Positions 12,275 through 24,444 of a DNA stretch of 64,000 bases are shown piece after piece. The notes beneath the pieces are model-generated. The model was given only the letters and a program-made list of their open reading frames with translations, made no database searches and was not told where the DNA came from. The position numbers were made by a program, and so were the translations under genes. Source of the stretch: Pilatotrama ljubarskyi (taxonomy: Eukaryota; Basidiomycota; Agaricomycetes; Polyporales; Polyporaceae); the NCBI GenBank assembly GCA_022385805.1, contig MU277725.1, positions 69,752-133,751 on the forward strand. The letters are read 5' to 3'. Within the stretch, counting starts at the first letter, position 1; each line of letters begins with the position of its first letter.

Positions 12275-15200
12275 TCAGCTCGCAGCCGCGGACATCCCCT
12301 CTGGCGCTCCCGACGGCGACCGCGAGAACAGCTCAACCCTTAGCGTAGGAGGCGGGGGAATGGCCATATCCCGCAAGTGCGGTGGAAGTGCCTTGCCGGG
12401 CTCATCCTTGACCTCTCCCTGACGAGTAGTCGAACGGTTCTCCCGGGACGAGCCCCCGAGAGCCCGTTCGAACTGCTCCCTCGCGTGCTTCAAGTCGGTT
12501 ATACGCTCGAGCACGGACACGCGCAGAGCAGCGTGCTGAAACCACGTCGCCATCCCCGGTCGCACCCGACTACCGAACGTACCCTCCGGCACGTTCGGCA
12601 GCTCGACCGACGGAGGCTTGCGCGGCTGGGGCAGCGGGACAAAGGTCGGTACAGGGGCTACTGTAATATTAGCTGCCGCTGCAGAAATGGACGCGGCGGT
12701 CGGCGCCGGGGTTGCGCCGGAGTTCGCAGACTTCGCCGGAGGAGATGCAAAGCGGACCTTCTTGCCCGCTCCCTCTGGCGTCGGGGAAGCAGCAGCAGGC
12801 GGTGGTTTGGCGGATGGTGGTTTAGCGGCAGCCTGCGCAGCGGCACGAACCTCCTTGGCGGGTCGAACTGCAACATATGCGTCAGCGTCTTACTACCCAG
12901 GCGAATAATGCGAATGACTGACCTTTACCAGGCCATATCCCTACGAGAGTGCCAGGAAGCTTCGCCCGCCTACCGATCAGCACCTCCTCCGATACGGTCC
13001 CGTCTGGTCTCCGCTTCAGGCCCATCGCCGCCCACGCACGTTCCGCATAGAGATGCGCCATACGCGCGTATACCACCATCCCCGGCCGGGGGTCGAATTC
13101 CGCCGTTACCTTGCGCTGCACGCCTGGCGCGTCCGGATACGTCCCAGGCACAGGACGATATACAAAACCACGCGCCTGCGTGACCCACGTCCCGGCGGGG
13201 AGACAGATGTTGCCTGTAATGTAGTCGAGCACGAGCGGCGGCTCGTCCGAGGCGACGTCTGCGTGGTTCTGTACGACCCACGGTGTGCACCATCGGTGCC
13301 AGCAGTCCCATGCCGTCCGAACTGGGAAGCGAGACTTGGTAGCGGAATATAGCGTGAGCATCGCCGCGCGCGACTCTGTCGAAGGCGGACGCACGCCCGC
13401 GACGGCCGACGCCATTACGCGTGCAAACGACCGCGCATCATCAGACGGCAAGCTGAGTGGCGGTCGACGCCGCGGAAAGGGGACGATGCGTTGGGCTGGA
13501 GGGGGGGTTGCGGGGTTGTCGGCGGCGTGTGCGGTTGCCCCGGGGGCGAGCGAGATGGGATACGGGAGCCTTGTAACAATGAGCGCGTCCTTGTCAAGGG
13601 ATGCCGCGTTCGCTGGATGCTTTGCGCGCGCGTTAGCCTCAGCTCGCGCTTCCGCGCTCCCAAACGGTGCCGCCTTACCGCGCTCGCCAGCCTCCGAGCC
13701 TCTAGCCGCCGTCGCCGCGTCCTGCGCTCGACGGGCGCGCAGCTGCCGCGCCTCCGCGTGCATCTTCTGCAGGACGATCTTCATCTTAGCCTCTTCCTCG
13801 TTGCTTGAGGTCGCCTGCTTGCCGAACCACTCCTGCAGCGGGCGGGTGATGAGGATATTGTTGTACGCCTCCGCGATGAACACCCACCCGTGCTCCGCGG
13901 GCGGGAAATGCGACACGACCTCGAGCAGGAAGAGAACCTCGATCATCGTCCAAGGGTTCCTCTTCAAGTGGACAACCGGGTCGGTGGGCGGTTCGGGCGG
14001 GACATTCAAATTCGTGGGAGAGAGGGAGGTGAAGGAGGGTAACGGTGCAGTTGTAGCAGCAGCGGGACGGGGAAGATCGAGCTGTGGCACGGCAGATTGA
14101 GGAACGGCCGTTGGTGTTGTAGAGGTATGTGAGGAGCCGGGGGGCCTATCGTACGGCGGATGAATAACCGTGGTCACGGGCATGGGCGGAGGGGCTGGGG
14201 CAACAGAGACCGGACTACGAGGCGGATCTGGTTTTGACGGCGAGCCCGCGTCTGGATCCTTGTTGTCTTGTAATAGATGATTGTCTAGCTCAGGCTCCGT
14301 AGGGCCTGTCTCATTGGACGGACATGAGCTGCTCTCTAGCGCGCTATCAGAGACACTGTCCGCATCGTCATCTTCCCGCTCACTCGCACCTGCTTGGAAC
14401 AAACCGCCTCCATCCAGCACCACCGGTTCCTCGCCATCCGAAGAGACCGCCGCCTCCGCCACCTCAACTTCCGCCTGATCCTCCGTCTTGAGCGACACAG
14501 CTGGCGGACTGCTAGCCAGTTGCCTGTGAGCTGTGACATGTATCTCCGCCCGCTCCTTCTCCTTCTGCTCCACCACCGCTCGAACGCGCACCTCCAACCG
14601 CGCCGTCTCAGCCCGCAGCGCCTCGATCTCCCCTGGAGCCACCTGCGCTTGCCACTTCTCCATCTGTCCTAGCATGCTCTCCATGCGCCTCACGCTCTGG
14701 AGCACTTCCGCCCGCCACTGCGCCGGTTCGGTGGACATCTTGAGCGTAGCAAGCTTCTGTCGGCCTTCCTCCGTAAAAGCGTCGCGTACGCGTTGCAGGA
14801 GATCTGTGGACCCTTCTGGCGTGTCGGCGTTGAGCGAGCCGACGAGCTGGGCTATACGAGACATGGACGCGAGAAGGTCCTGCGGGGGGTCACGGAGGGA
14901 ATCCGGGGTAGGAGGAGCATTCATCTTCTCCTTGGCCTTCGCACGCGCCTTCGCCTTTTTCTTCTTGTTCTTCTCCCGCTTCTTGGCTGCGGCGGCGGAT
15001 GACTGTGGCTGACCGGAGGGATGTGGCAGGGTACTAGGACCGGGAATGACAGCCTCCTCCGGATCGGACTCGTCTTCCTCGTCGTCCTCCATGTCGCCTT
15101 CGCCAGCATCCTCGTCATCATCGTCGCCCTCATCCAGCATTTCCTCTGCGACTATCTCGTGAAGGTCCTTCTCCTCTTCGTACTCGTCGTCCGAGCCCGG

Positions 15201-15557
15201 CTCGGGGAACATCTCCATGAGGGCGCTCAGTTCCTCGAAGTGCTTCTGCTCGGAAGGTAGCCACTTATGGAGCGGACGAGGTCCGTACGGGCTGCCAAAT
15301 GGGCGCGCGTTCCATCTCGTGCGCGAAGCGGAGGCGCGAGTGCGGGTGAGGATATCGTCGAGAACATCGAGCTGGGGGTCGGAGAGAGGCTCTGGCTGAA
15401 CGGGAGAAGAGTCTGCGCGTGGCTGCGAGTCTTGGCGGGAAGGGCCGCTGGTGCGGATCTGCCAGACCTGTGAGTTGACCTGGAAGTAGTTTGAGAGCGT
15501 CTGGGTGGGGTTGTGCCTGCGGACGGAGGAATTGGAGTCGCTACCTAGCCTCGGCAT
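12275..15557 (-). CDS. Orphan protein of 1075 residues, acidic/basic/coiled-coil
   Basis: Two exons, 15557-12923 and 12867-12275, give 1075 residues. In order: a hydrophilic N-terminus; a strongly acidic stretch (about 122-168); a dense Lys/Arg run (about 192-211) that looks like a nuclear localisation signal; and a coiled-coil-prone helix (about 283-340). A Ser/Pro-rich linker follows, then a conserved-looking block near 545-620 (NPWTMIEVLFLLEVV, with Trp spacing somewhat like a SANT/Myb domain). A long Ala/Arg-rich helix comes next, then a globular block with several Trp (WDCWHRWCTPWVV) and a low-complexity Pro/Ala C-terminus with a final helix. I do not recognise the family. A nuclear, chromatin-related role is only a guess. 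The reading frame and intron are well supported. Confidence 0.75.
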
Positions 15558-16260
15558 GGTCTGTGTGACATGACAAGGCGCAAGGGCTTATCAGACGTGT
15601 ATCTCGTGAGCCACTGCAGGGCCAGATAATGCGTAGGTCTCGTAGGATGCGTAGGGTGCGTAGAAGTAAATCCGAGTGTGTTCGGCGCGTTTAGCCACAG
15701 AGACGGGATAGCGTGCGCGGTAGAGATGATCGGCGGTCAGGACGTGTGTAGACTGTCGCGTTCGTCGTCAGATCGTACCCTCAAGGTCGAGCAGAGAATG
15801 CAAGACGACGTGCGAGATGTGCCAGATGAGAGGTGGTCGTTGTGGAGAGAGGAGGAGGAGGGCTGCGCTGCGACGCGTTCTTGGTCATGCGCGCGCGGGC
15901 GTCTCGCGCGTCTTTGAACGAGAACAAGTCCATTGTTCTCCCCTCGTCTGGTCCTCCATCGCAGTCTCCTTGTCGCGTTGGGATATGGAGCACTTCACAT
16001 TGTCGTGTTTGCCAGATATTTTGGCACATTAGGTCTCTTGTTCAAGGTCTCTGCGTACTCGCGCATTCGCTGATCACCCCGTCAAAGCAGGTCAAAGCTC
16101 GGAGCTCTCTAGCTTCTAGCTTTCAATTTTGCCGTCAGATAGCGTGCTGGACTCGCACCGATGTCTTCTGAGCGAGCGCGACGGCTCCTGAAGCCTGAAC
16201 TCTGAGCCCTACTGTACGCTTCTCGCACCCATCGGTCGTGAGACCCCGTCCCATCGCCTA
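15558..16260. other. Promoter side of the orphan gene, no other gene recognised
   Basis: Region upstream of the 1075-residue gene. No recognisable coding sequence on either strand. Confidence 0.4.
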
Positions 16261-16269
16261 CTTCCTCGC

Positions 16270-16830
16270 CGTACTATGCTCTAGATCGGACTGCCCAAGC
16301 CCTGCGCGTCGCCAAACTCATCGCAGCAGACATCCCCGTCCGTGTTCCCAGCACCGTCCTAGCTGGCCAAGGTGCTTGAGCTCACTGCCGTGGAACACGC
16401 CTGGTCCGGTCAGACATCACTGATGAGCGAACAGGGTGCCAGGCCTGCCCGCAACGAGTGCTCGCTGCTGGCTGAGAACGGCGACACATCGCTCGCGATC
16501 TATGATCAACTGAAGATCTGTCCTCGGGATGGTGAGTTTGCGCCTATCGCAACACGAAAGCACGTCGCTACTCTCTTGTGGTGAGTGATGCGTTACCTCA
16601 GGGCGACACCTTTCGTGTCGCCTCGACGGAATGCCGAGGGTTCGCTAGCACACTACGGGACAGAGAACATGATGCGACAGCGACGGAAGAAGCGCATTCT
16701 CTTCCTCGCCCTCAAACGAGACATGATTACAGACGAGGTCAAGAAGCTCACGAAAAGACGTGCAGATGCTATGCAGCTGTTCACTGGCTTGTCGGTGAAG
16801 AGTACGATGCACTACGGGTAGTACTCCTCT
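16270..16830 (+). pseudogene. Fragment of an MLKL-like N-terminal helical domain
   Basis: Disconnected frames read TAQALRVAKLIAADIP, then after a shift AKVLELTAVEHAW, ARNECSLLAENGDTSLAIYD and, after an intron-like gap, FLALKRDMITDEVKKLTKR with DAMQLF. This order resembles the four-helix N-terminal domain (MLKL-NTD-like) fused to kinases or NLR-type proteins in basidiomycetes. A related fragment occurs at about 54.65-55.0 kb. Stops and shifts show it is decayed. Confidence 0.45.
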
Positions 16831-19800
16831 CTCGCACGGCTGAGCGAGAGCTTGTTACATATAAGTCGAGCGCCTCCCCCAAGATGAACTAGGTGTATCT
16901 GACGGCCAGTGCAAAGCGAGCTAGCCTCTTCATCTCGTAGGAGGCCTATGTTACATAGTGTACTGTGTGCTCGGGACGTTCCATCAGCGGCTTCAGCCGC
17001 CCAGCAGGAATGCGAAGATAGCGTGCGTGGTTGAGATGATTGATAATGTTCCGGACATGTGTGCGAGTCAGGCAAAGAAACGGAGCGTATGGCAGACGAG
17101 GTCGTCGTGGTCGCGAAAGAGATGTACACCAATTGAAGGCATGCCTCGGAGAACTCGGACTTCGCCGTCACTATGACCTTGTTTGGCTGGATCCCTGTAC
17201 ATTACTTACAGTACATGGTACTTACCTGCGCTCTACTCAGTACCCAGCTCCATCCGACACACCCGTGGATATGCCTTGGACATTCCAATTCCAATTGCGT
17301 GCTACTCGTGAGGGTGGGAGAGACGCACCACGCCACCTCGCGGTCGCGAAGGCCGCGCACGTCGCACGCGCGCACTGAGCCCGGGTCACCAAATTCCTTA
17401 CTGCTGCACCGGAGGAATGTCTGTCGCGGCTGTTCGCCTCGAGCTTAAATGACCGTGACAGTCGATGGTGAGAGGGACCGCAGGTACGAGCTTTTGGTCG
17501 AGCATCGCGTATCCTGGCCTTTACTAATGGAGCTAATAGCCCAGCTACTGCTAGGAATAGATCCCCTGTGCTCGCCTTGGTTGATAATCCAAGGGTATCG
17601 TACAGGACACTCTCTGGTCGTATTGATATACGCGGCCAGGAGCAACAACTTTCGGTCAATTGGCAGCATGGGCGGGAAGCCGGGGCAGGCGGGACGCATT
17701 CAAGTTCCCATCCGGAAACTCTTGTCTCCAGCTCTCAGGGTCGAGCGCCATGTTATTAGCAGCTACTTACGCGCAGTTGCCTTCACCGAATTTCTAGCTG
17801 CGCGCCTTACTGCCTCCACAGACTGCCCGGTTTACAAAATAACTCCGAAAGACACGCCAAGATCAGGCGGTTGGACGTCTTTGATGCTCCTGCTCGCGTA
17901 CACAGCAGCTAGAAGTCGGCACTCCCTTCTTCTAGCCTTCAGCAGCCCCATCTGAGCAGAAGCTTTTCTGGCGGGACCGCATATTCGCAATGGCAGGTAC
18001 TATCGCCCGCGGTCGGGTGCTCTTTGACCTAAAATGACTTTTTTTCCATATTTTGGTCGCTGATCTCCTCTCTACTATCGACGATCGTCGTGCGATTGTA
18101 GGTCCCCCAACTTTCAAGCAACCGCCACAGCGGAAAGTTCTGCCAATGCTGGGCAGCTTCTACGAATGTTCGTGACAGGAAGCTCTTCGGTTGGGTTGAA
18201 ATTGCTCGGTGGGAATCCCGCGGGAACGGCAATGTCGAGAGCATCAAAAATATGTTCGAATGGCCACGAAGGTGAGACTCCGACTCTCTTCCAGCTGAAC
18301 AGCACGGCGCTCACCTGTATTTCCAAAATTTCCGATGCACTTATCCCCTTCTCCATCCGCAGGCCCAGATGCGGTAAGTCTCGCCTCAGAGTTTCTTGCG
18401 GCGATAGAACGACTTCAGAACGACGGCAACCTAACTGCCACCTTAGTTGCGGTATAGCTCCGCGACCGTCGGTATGGCTTCATAGATCTCCTCGTCCGCG
18501 TGCGCCGGCTTATTGACTGTATCACCCCAGGGTTTGTTCCGCCACTCATTTATCATCTCCGCGACCTCATGTTATCCTGTCCGTTTATGCCATGACCTCG
18601 GGTAACGGCACGGACAACGACTAGCCGTGCCTTGGTCAAATTGTCTTCCGGACCTTCTGTCCAAGCCAACCCCTAACGTCACCTCGTCCTCTGCCGTCGC
18701 AATGTGCCGTGCTCGTCCGCTCGCCCATGAACGTGTGCTGCGGATCCCAGCATGTATGGTCGTGCCATTGCTGCGCACGATCTCCCGCTTCAAGTCTATA
18801 TTAGCTCCGCTCCCATGCTGTATTGCAGACTCACACCGGCCGGCTGAAGGAAGCTAGAAGTCGACTGCAGAATGCTGGAAGTTTTACAGTAGTACCGAGG
18901 ATGGGACTCGTGCTCGCACCCTCACACGTCATTGCTTCAGTCATGAACGCTCTCTGGCTTCCGTTTGAGGCTTCCCCTCAAGATCCTCAGGAGAATCTCT
19001 GCTCTGAATGCAGCTTGAGGTGTGTCCGTAGATTTTCCTGTGCATCCTGTGACGCTGAGGCACAAATCTCTCAACTTCGCATGCATTCGCTATGACGGCA
19101 CCTTCATCTTATGTGAAGGCTTCCTCCAGTTCTCTGCAGTTCTCATATTGCGAGTCACCCCAACGGGCCACATGCTACCACGAGCACGAGCGATGACGCA
19201 TTGTCCTCTTCGCTCAGTCAGTGCAATCACGCAAGGACAACTCGAGAGCAGTCCAGCCAAGCGAATGATCTGAGAAGCACTCGCAACAATCGAACAGCGC
19301 TCCAAGCGAGTCGGAAAATGACAGCGTAACTCCTGATCCCCCTCAGCCGCTGTCAGCTGTGGAGACATCTGCCTTGTATGTATGCTGAACACCCGTATGT
19401 CACCTTCTGACCTCTGAGGACGATCCGACCTCTGAGGAGTCGAGTATTCGCGTTCTCGGGTCCGAGTGCTAACGAGAAGACGATCTCCTTGGACCGGGTC
19501 CTCTCAGCATCTCAGAACAGCTTAGTCTGCTTATTTCTGTCGCTTGTCCAACTCGCGCTCACAGGTTCCGTAGTTCTAACTGACTGGATAGATTACCCGA
19601 AGGCAATGACATTCCCAGACCGCTCGATTATACTAGCGGGTAACAGTGACTCGGAGCACATGGTCTCGTCCCTGGTGGATGCCTGGAGGGAGTAGCCAGT
19701 CGCGATGCTGGGCGGATAGCAAGCGGGTGCGCCTGCCTCCCTAATGCGGGATCTATGTTGCTTCGTGCGGTCCCGTGAGAAGTCTTCATTCCCATGGTAT

Positions 19801-20070
19801 GCGACCGGACGTTCTTCACACATTCATTTACACCTTCTCAGGTGCGCGCACGGTGCTTTCCGTGAGCCTTCCTTTCCATCCGCGAAGCTTTCCCACCGAC
19901 CAACATGGGAACGGCCACCTTCCGAACTACGTATGTCGTTCCAAGTTTGGCGCACGACGCCGCTGGATGCGCGCGGCGAGAGCCGTCGTCGGGTCGTTCA
20001 CCTGCGGCGTTCAGTGCTGTGGAAATAATGTGTCGTCAAACTCTAGCGATGAATTTTCAGCGTGGGCCGC
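16831..20070. other. Gene-poor stretch
   Basis: About 3.2 kb with only short frames on both strands, none with a recognisable motif, signal peptide or consistent splice structure. GC content is moderate. It may be eroded transposon or gene debris; nothing can be named. Confidence 0.5.
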
Positions 20071-20073
20071 AGG

Positions 20074-20080
20074 TATAAAA
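20074..20080 (+). promoter_or_regulatory. TATA box of the Pro-Ser-Leu-Pro repeat gene
   Basis: TATAAAA lies 81 bases before the ATG at 20161, a good position for a highly expressed secreted protein. Confidence 0.6.
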
Positions 20081-20160
20081 GACCGAGCTGCGAGCCCTCT
20101 CTTGGTCCCTAGAGCACCGCTCACCACTCGAGACAAGCAGTCACAGAGGCCTTCCCAAAC

Positions 20161-21087
20161 ATGCACGCCAAGTTCGCCGCTGTCCTCGCCTTCGCAGCCG
20201 TTGCTGTGGCAAGCCCGATCCCACAGCTCCCAGGCCTCCCGTCTCTGCCTATCCCGCTGCCGTCTCTGCCTATCCCGTCACTGCCTCTTCCTCTCCCGTC
20301 TCTTCCTATCCCATCTCTGCCTCTTCCTCTCCCGTCTCTTCCTCTCCCGTCTCTCCCTCTCCCGTCTCTCCCGGGCCTCCCTCTTGGCTTGGACATCCCC
20401 GAGGACCTCCCCCTCCCGACGTCCATTCCCGGAGTCCCGGTGCCCATCCCGACGTCGATCCCGACGTCGATCTCGGTCTCAATCCCCATTGACCTCCCGC
20501 TTCCCACCGGTCTTCCCCTCGGCGCTGAAGGCGATGCTGGGTATGTGTTCTTTCATAGCATGCAGACATAGCAGTGCATTGATTCTCTGTTGTCATAGTG
20601 CTGGTGCTGGCGACAACAAGGGTAACGTGTTGCTAGCCCCCATGCATTGAACTGTGCATACTGACTCTCAACCACAGTCAACGTAGAGGCGCTTCCCTCC
20701 CTCCCCATCCCGTCGCTGCCCATCCCGTCTCTTCCCATCCCGTCGCTGCCCATCCCGTCGCTGCCCATCCCGTCGCTGCCCATCCCGTCTCTCCCAATTC
20801 CGTCCATCCCGCTGGCTGACCCTTCGCTCCCGATTCCTTCTCTCCCGATCCCCTCCCTCCCGATTCCCTCTCTCCCGATCCCGTCACTTCCAATCCCGTC
20901 TCTCCCCATTCCGTCGCTCCCCATCCCGTCGCTCCCCATCCCTTCGCTCCCGATTCCCTCGCTCCCCATCCCTTCGCTCCCGATTCCCTCGCTCCCGATT
21001 CCCTCGCTCCCCATCCCCTCGATCCCTGGTCTCCCGTCCATCCCTGGTCTGCCTCTCGCCACCCCCGCCCCCGCTGAGGCCGAGTGA
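20161..21087 (+). CDS. Secreted Pro-Ser-Leu-Pro-Ile repeat protein, no cysteine
   Basis: Three exons, 20161-20540, 20599-20621 (23 nt) and 20678-21087, give 270 residues. Residues 1-18 form a signal peptide ([18 protein letters not shown]). Most of the rest is a repeat of period 3-6 built on Pro-Ser-Leu-Pro and Leu/Ile-Pro, interrupted by a short non-repeat middle (about 75-140, including [13 protein letters not shown] and an Ala/Gly stretch). There is no cysteine, no obvious GPI signal and no long hydrophobic segment. Proline every second or third residue excludes helix and favours an extended or polyproline-like form. The repeat resembles the C-terminal tails of the two chimeric hydrophobins at 42-46 kb. 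A cell-wall or coat role is inference. Frames on the opposite strand rich in Gly are shadows. Confidence 0.85.
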
Positions 21088-21926
21088 GCACACTAGCCTC
21101 GCAGTGCTTTCGGTCGCACCATCCACTAGGTCCGGTCTAGTACCTTCGGTTGACGGCTCGCTTTCGATCGCGATACACGCATAAGGCTTCCCGTGTTTCT
21201 TCGTTTCTGTTCCTGTTAGCGTCGATGACAGCCTGCGGATGTGTGAGTAGACGGCGGGATGAGGAGTGTTATCCGATGTCTTGTAGTATGTAGCTGTGAG
21301 CGAATGCAGTGTTATGTTCCCCGAACCGTCTGTGGCGACACGGACTCCGCAATGCGAGCCGGTCCTCCATCCACATAATGGGCACCACGATCATGCGGGT
21401 CGCAGCTGTCGTAGTTCGTGTCGACGGCTTGGCCCGCTGCAGCTTCCCTTTTCTGCCACAGTTTTCCGACTTGCACATCGGCTGCCACCGAGCAGACTGG
21501 CTAGTGTCCTCTGTTGGATGCCAGTTCAGGATCGAATTACACCATCCAGCGATAGATAACGGTCCGACATGCAATCCCGGCTCGCTATGCACGGTGAGGC
21601 AACTTAAACAGAAGGCGCGAAATTACAAACCCGACCAAGCCAGCGGTGGGAGAACATGTTGTAGGGTATGAGAATCGTTAGACTACTCAGACTCCTTCGA
21701 TCTGGCGGCTACCAGTGTGCAGACATCCGCTAATGGCAGGGTTGCGGATGTCGAGGCTAAGGACACATAAGGTCAGCACTTAGCCTGCTTCTGCACCTCA
21801 ACAATGTTCGTCTTAGCTGTCTGACTGGTCAGATCGCCCGCCACCCACCCCACCACCATACGCTGCAACTTGACCGACGCAGGCTGTTACCGGACCTCCC
21901 GTCCGCGCACGCGCTCTTGCAACATC
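21088..21926. other. Intergenic, no gene recognised
   Basis: 3' flank of the repeat protein gene and upstream region of the small membrane protein. No recognisable coding sequence. Confidence 0.4.
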
Positions 21927-22493
21927 ATGCCCAGCCTTATCAAGCGGTACAACGCGGTCGCCGAGTACTCCGCGCTGATGTCCACCAATCCCTCCGCACA
22001 ACTTCGCGGCCGTCATCTTCGCAGGGACGACTCTGACTCCACCGCCTCGCCAACCAGCTGTGCGGCGCTATCCGACGAGGCGCAGGAGTGGTATGAGGCT
22101 ATGTGCCCGCCGCTCGAAGACTGGCAGGAAGTCATCCAACGCTTCCAGGACCACCCCGAGTTCTCCCAGGAGCGCATATTTATCTTCTTCGCCCCATTTG
22201 TAGTCTTCAGCGTCCTGTTCGTCGTCGCGATCATCGCGGTACAACCGCACTCCTTCGTGCACCGTATTCTCGAGCAACCCTCGAACCATATTGGCGACAT
22301 GGTCGAAATCTTCGCGCTCATGTCTGGGGGCCTGTTCAGCGGGCTCCTGACACTGAAGTGCTTTCTCTGGGGCGTGGCTGAACTCGCCTCCGTGGTTCTG
22401 GCGATGGAGACCAAGAAAGAGAGGAGGATCAGGGAAGGAGATGGCATTCCGACATCGTCGGATACTATGGTCCTCAGTGGATTCCTCATGTAA
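21927..22493 (+). CDS. Hypothetical small membrane protein
   Basis: Single-exon frame of 188 residues from ATG 21927. The N-terminal 80 residues are hydrophilic and charged (LRRDDSDSTA). A hydrophobic segment at about 84-106 (IFFAPFVVFSVLFVVAII) and a second long one at about 126-160 follow, with a Lys/Arg-rich segment directly after. This is the layout of a two-helix hairpin with both ends on the same side. The family is not recognised. Upstream in-frame non-ATG codons extend the frame but are unlikely to be used. Codon choice is GC-rich as in neighbouring genes. Confidence 0.6.
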   Translation: MPSLIKRYNAVAEYSALMSTNPSAQLRGRHLRRDDSDSTASPTSCAALSDEAQEWYEAMCPPLEDWQEVIQRFQDHPEFSQERIFIFFAPFVVFSVLFVVAIIAVQPHSFVHRILEQPSNHIGDMVEIFALMSGGLFSGLLTLKCFLWGVAELASVVLAMETKKERRIREGDGIPTSSDTMVLSGFLM

Positions 22494-24444
22494 CAACTTG
22501 AAGCCTACAGCCGAGCATAGTGTCACTTACACTCTAATACTGTCTGGAATTGGCGTCCCTGAGAAGCTCGAGCGATCGCCAGGAGGAGCGAGTCCGACGT
22601 GATTGTCAAACCTGCATGATACAGTGGAGACATTGCACGTAAGATCCTGCATGATGCTGCCGCGGCTTACTCGAGTTCCCCTGTTCAGTGCATTGAGTTC
22701 TCAAAAAAGGCGGTATGACACCCTGCCCACAAAAGTGCCCCGTCGCGCGTGCAGAGAGTGGAAGTGGTGACTCGGGTGATGGTTTGCCCTCAACGTTTCT
22801 GTAACGCCAGATATGGTCAACGGTGCAATGGAGCGCCATCAACGAAGCGGTTGGGTTAGGGTTCGACGTTCCCGCTCAGGGAGAGGGCTTTCAAGTGTGG
22901 GCAGCGCCGCCACTACTACTTACTTTTCCTAACCTCAATACACCACCATGACTGTGCGTCCCTCCTTCGCCTTTCACCATTGCCAGCAGCAGTATCATAA
23001 ACTGTATCTACATGGGATGCTTTGTCGATCCCGTGACGTGATACGGCAATCCCGTGGGACCTCACTGGCAACGTCTCTGCAATTGTGATTCTGAATCTCT
23101 TCGAACGAAGGGGCCCACCCGACTGCGAGTGTCTACGTGCAGTGAAGGACATATGGGCTCAATCATTATACAATATAGAAACCCCACGTAAGGATACTCC
23201 GTTCATGGAAAGTGATGAACACTCCCGGCGCGTAGAGGCGAACTCAAAAGACCTCATCAACTGAATTGCATGGCAACTCCGGTCGGTGGCTGCAGCTCAC
23301 GGCATGCTCAGGCGTTTGACACTGACATATGTCCTCGTCTCTAGAGCGGCCTTTGTCCCACATAAATGTGCATATAGGTGCCGCACATCCCCGCGGGGTC
23401 GCATGCAAGCAGCTCCTTCGCCTACACGTTCTAGGGCACTTCCCACTACGAACCACCACAGCAGCTCGCCGCGATCGTTCTCGCCGCGTCCTCGATCCTT
23501 GCTGTCGCCACCCTCACAAGAGCCGGAACGACCATCACGCTCCCCGCTCCCACGTCCTCAGTCGCCGCCCCTTCTGCCATTCCGACGTCCGTCACTGCGG
23601 CCGGATGTCGGTCCAACCTCGAGTGCGGTGAAGTCGTCGAATCCGCTGGTAGCGTGCCGATCATTCCCATAGTGGGGGGGACCACTACCGCATCCTCCAA
23701 GGCTCGCAGGCCCGCTGGTCGGCCTGAAGTGCTCTCCATCTGCGGTCCTCAGTTCCGGAAGTTCCTGTTCCATGTTCCTCACGAACCCCGCTCTGACATA
23801 CGTCGACTGATGCACGCATGTATGTACATTGCACTGAACCCGGTTTGTTGTGATGCAGTCCTGGCAGGTTCGCTGCGCGTCCGCTCGCTATGCGCGGCTT
23901 TGACCGACTAAATGTACGTATAGGCGAGGTCATCGGGGATCGCTGTATTCCCGTTTACGAGTGATGGAGAAGCATAGTAAAGCTCGTGTGTCGCATATAC
24001 GGTTCGTAATGGGAGCCAGCCAAGTGAGCAGGGAGGCCCACCATTCCGCGGTTTGCACGCAGCCCGGCCCAACACCCACACACCGTCGAGATCATAAGCA
24101 CCCCATGGGTGTAGATGTCATTCTGATAAATCTTGTACAGTGATGCTGTCTAGTACGTACATGAGAATGGAGGAAGTATGCATATGCAAAGCGACGGACG
24201 AAGGCAGCTGAACCCGGAGGGAAACAAGGACCTGAGCAGCAGAGCAGCGATCGCGAACGTGTGACAGAATATAATGTGGGTAGAAAACGCATCAAGACTA
24301 GCAAGCTGGCACTGCCGCGCAGCTAAGAAGATCGTCCGTCTGCGGCCAGCCGAAGGGCGAGCCAGCAAGGGCGATAGGATCGCAAGATGAGCACAAACGC
24401 TCCACCCCTTCTCACCTCCACGCCGGACGCACCTAGCGTTGTCC
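22494..24444. other. Intergenic with a possible decayed secreted protein gene
   Basis: Mostly no recognisable gene. Around 23450-23720 the plus strand has an open stretch beginning with a signal-peptide-like segment (QLAAIVLAASSILAVATL) followed by Thr/Ala/Pro-rich sequence with only two cysteines. No ATG is in a suitable place. It may be a remnant of a secreted protein gene. Confidence 0.35.

Noticed and set aside
13285..14100. 271-codon plus-strand frame
   Set aside because: Antisense to the conserved-looking part of the 1075-residue orphan, Ala/Ser/Arg-rich as expected for a shadow.
20553..21062. 169-codon minus-strand frame of Gly/Ser/Met repeats
   Set aside because: Antisense of the Pro-Ser-Leu-Pro repeat exon, which has a signal peptide, TATA box and introns on the plus strand.
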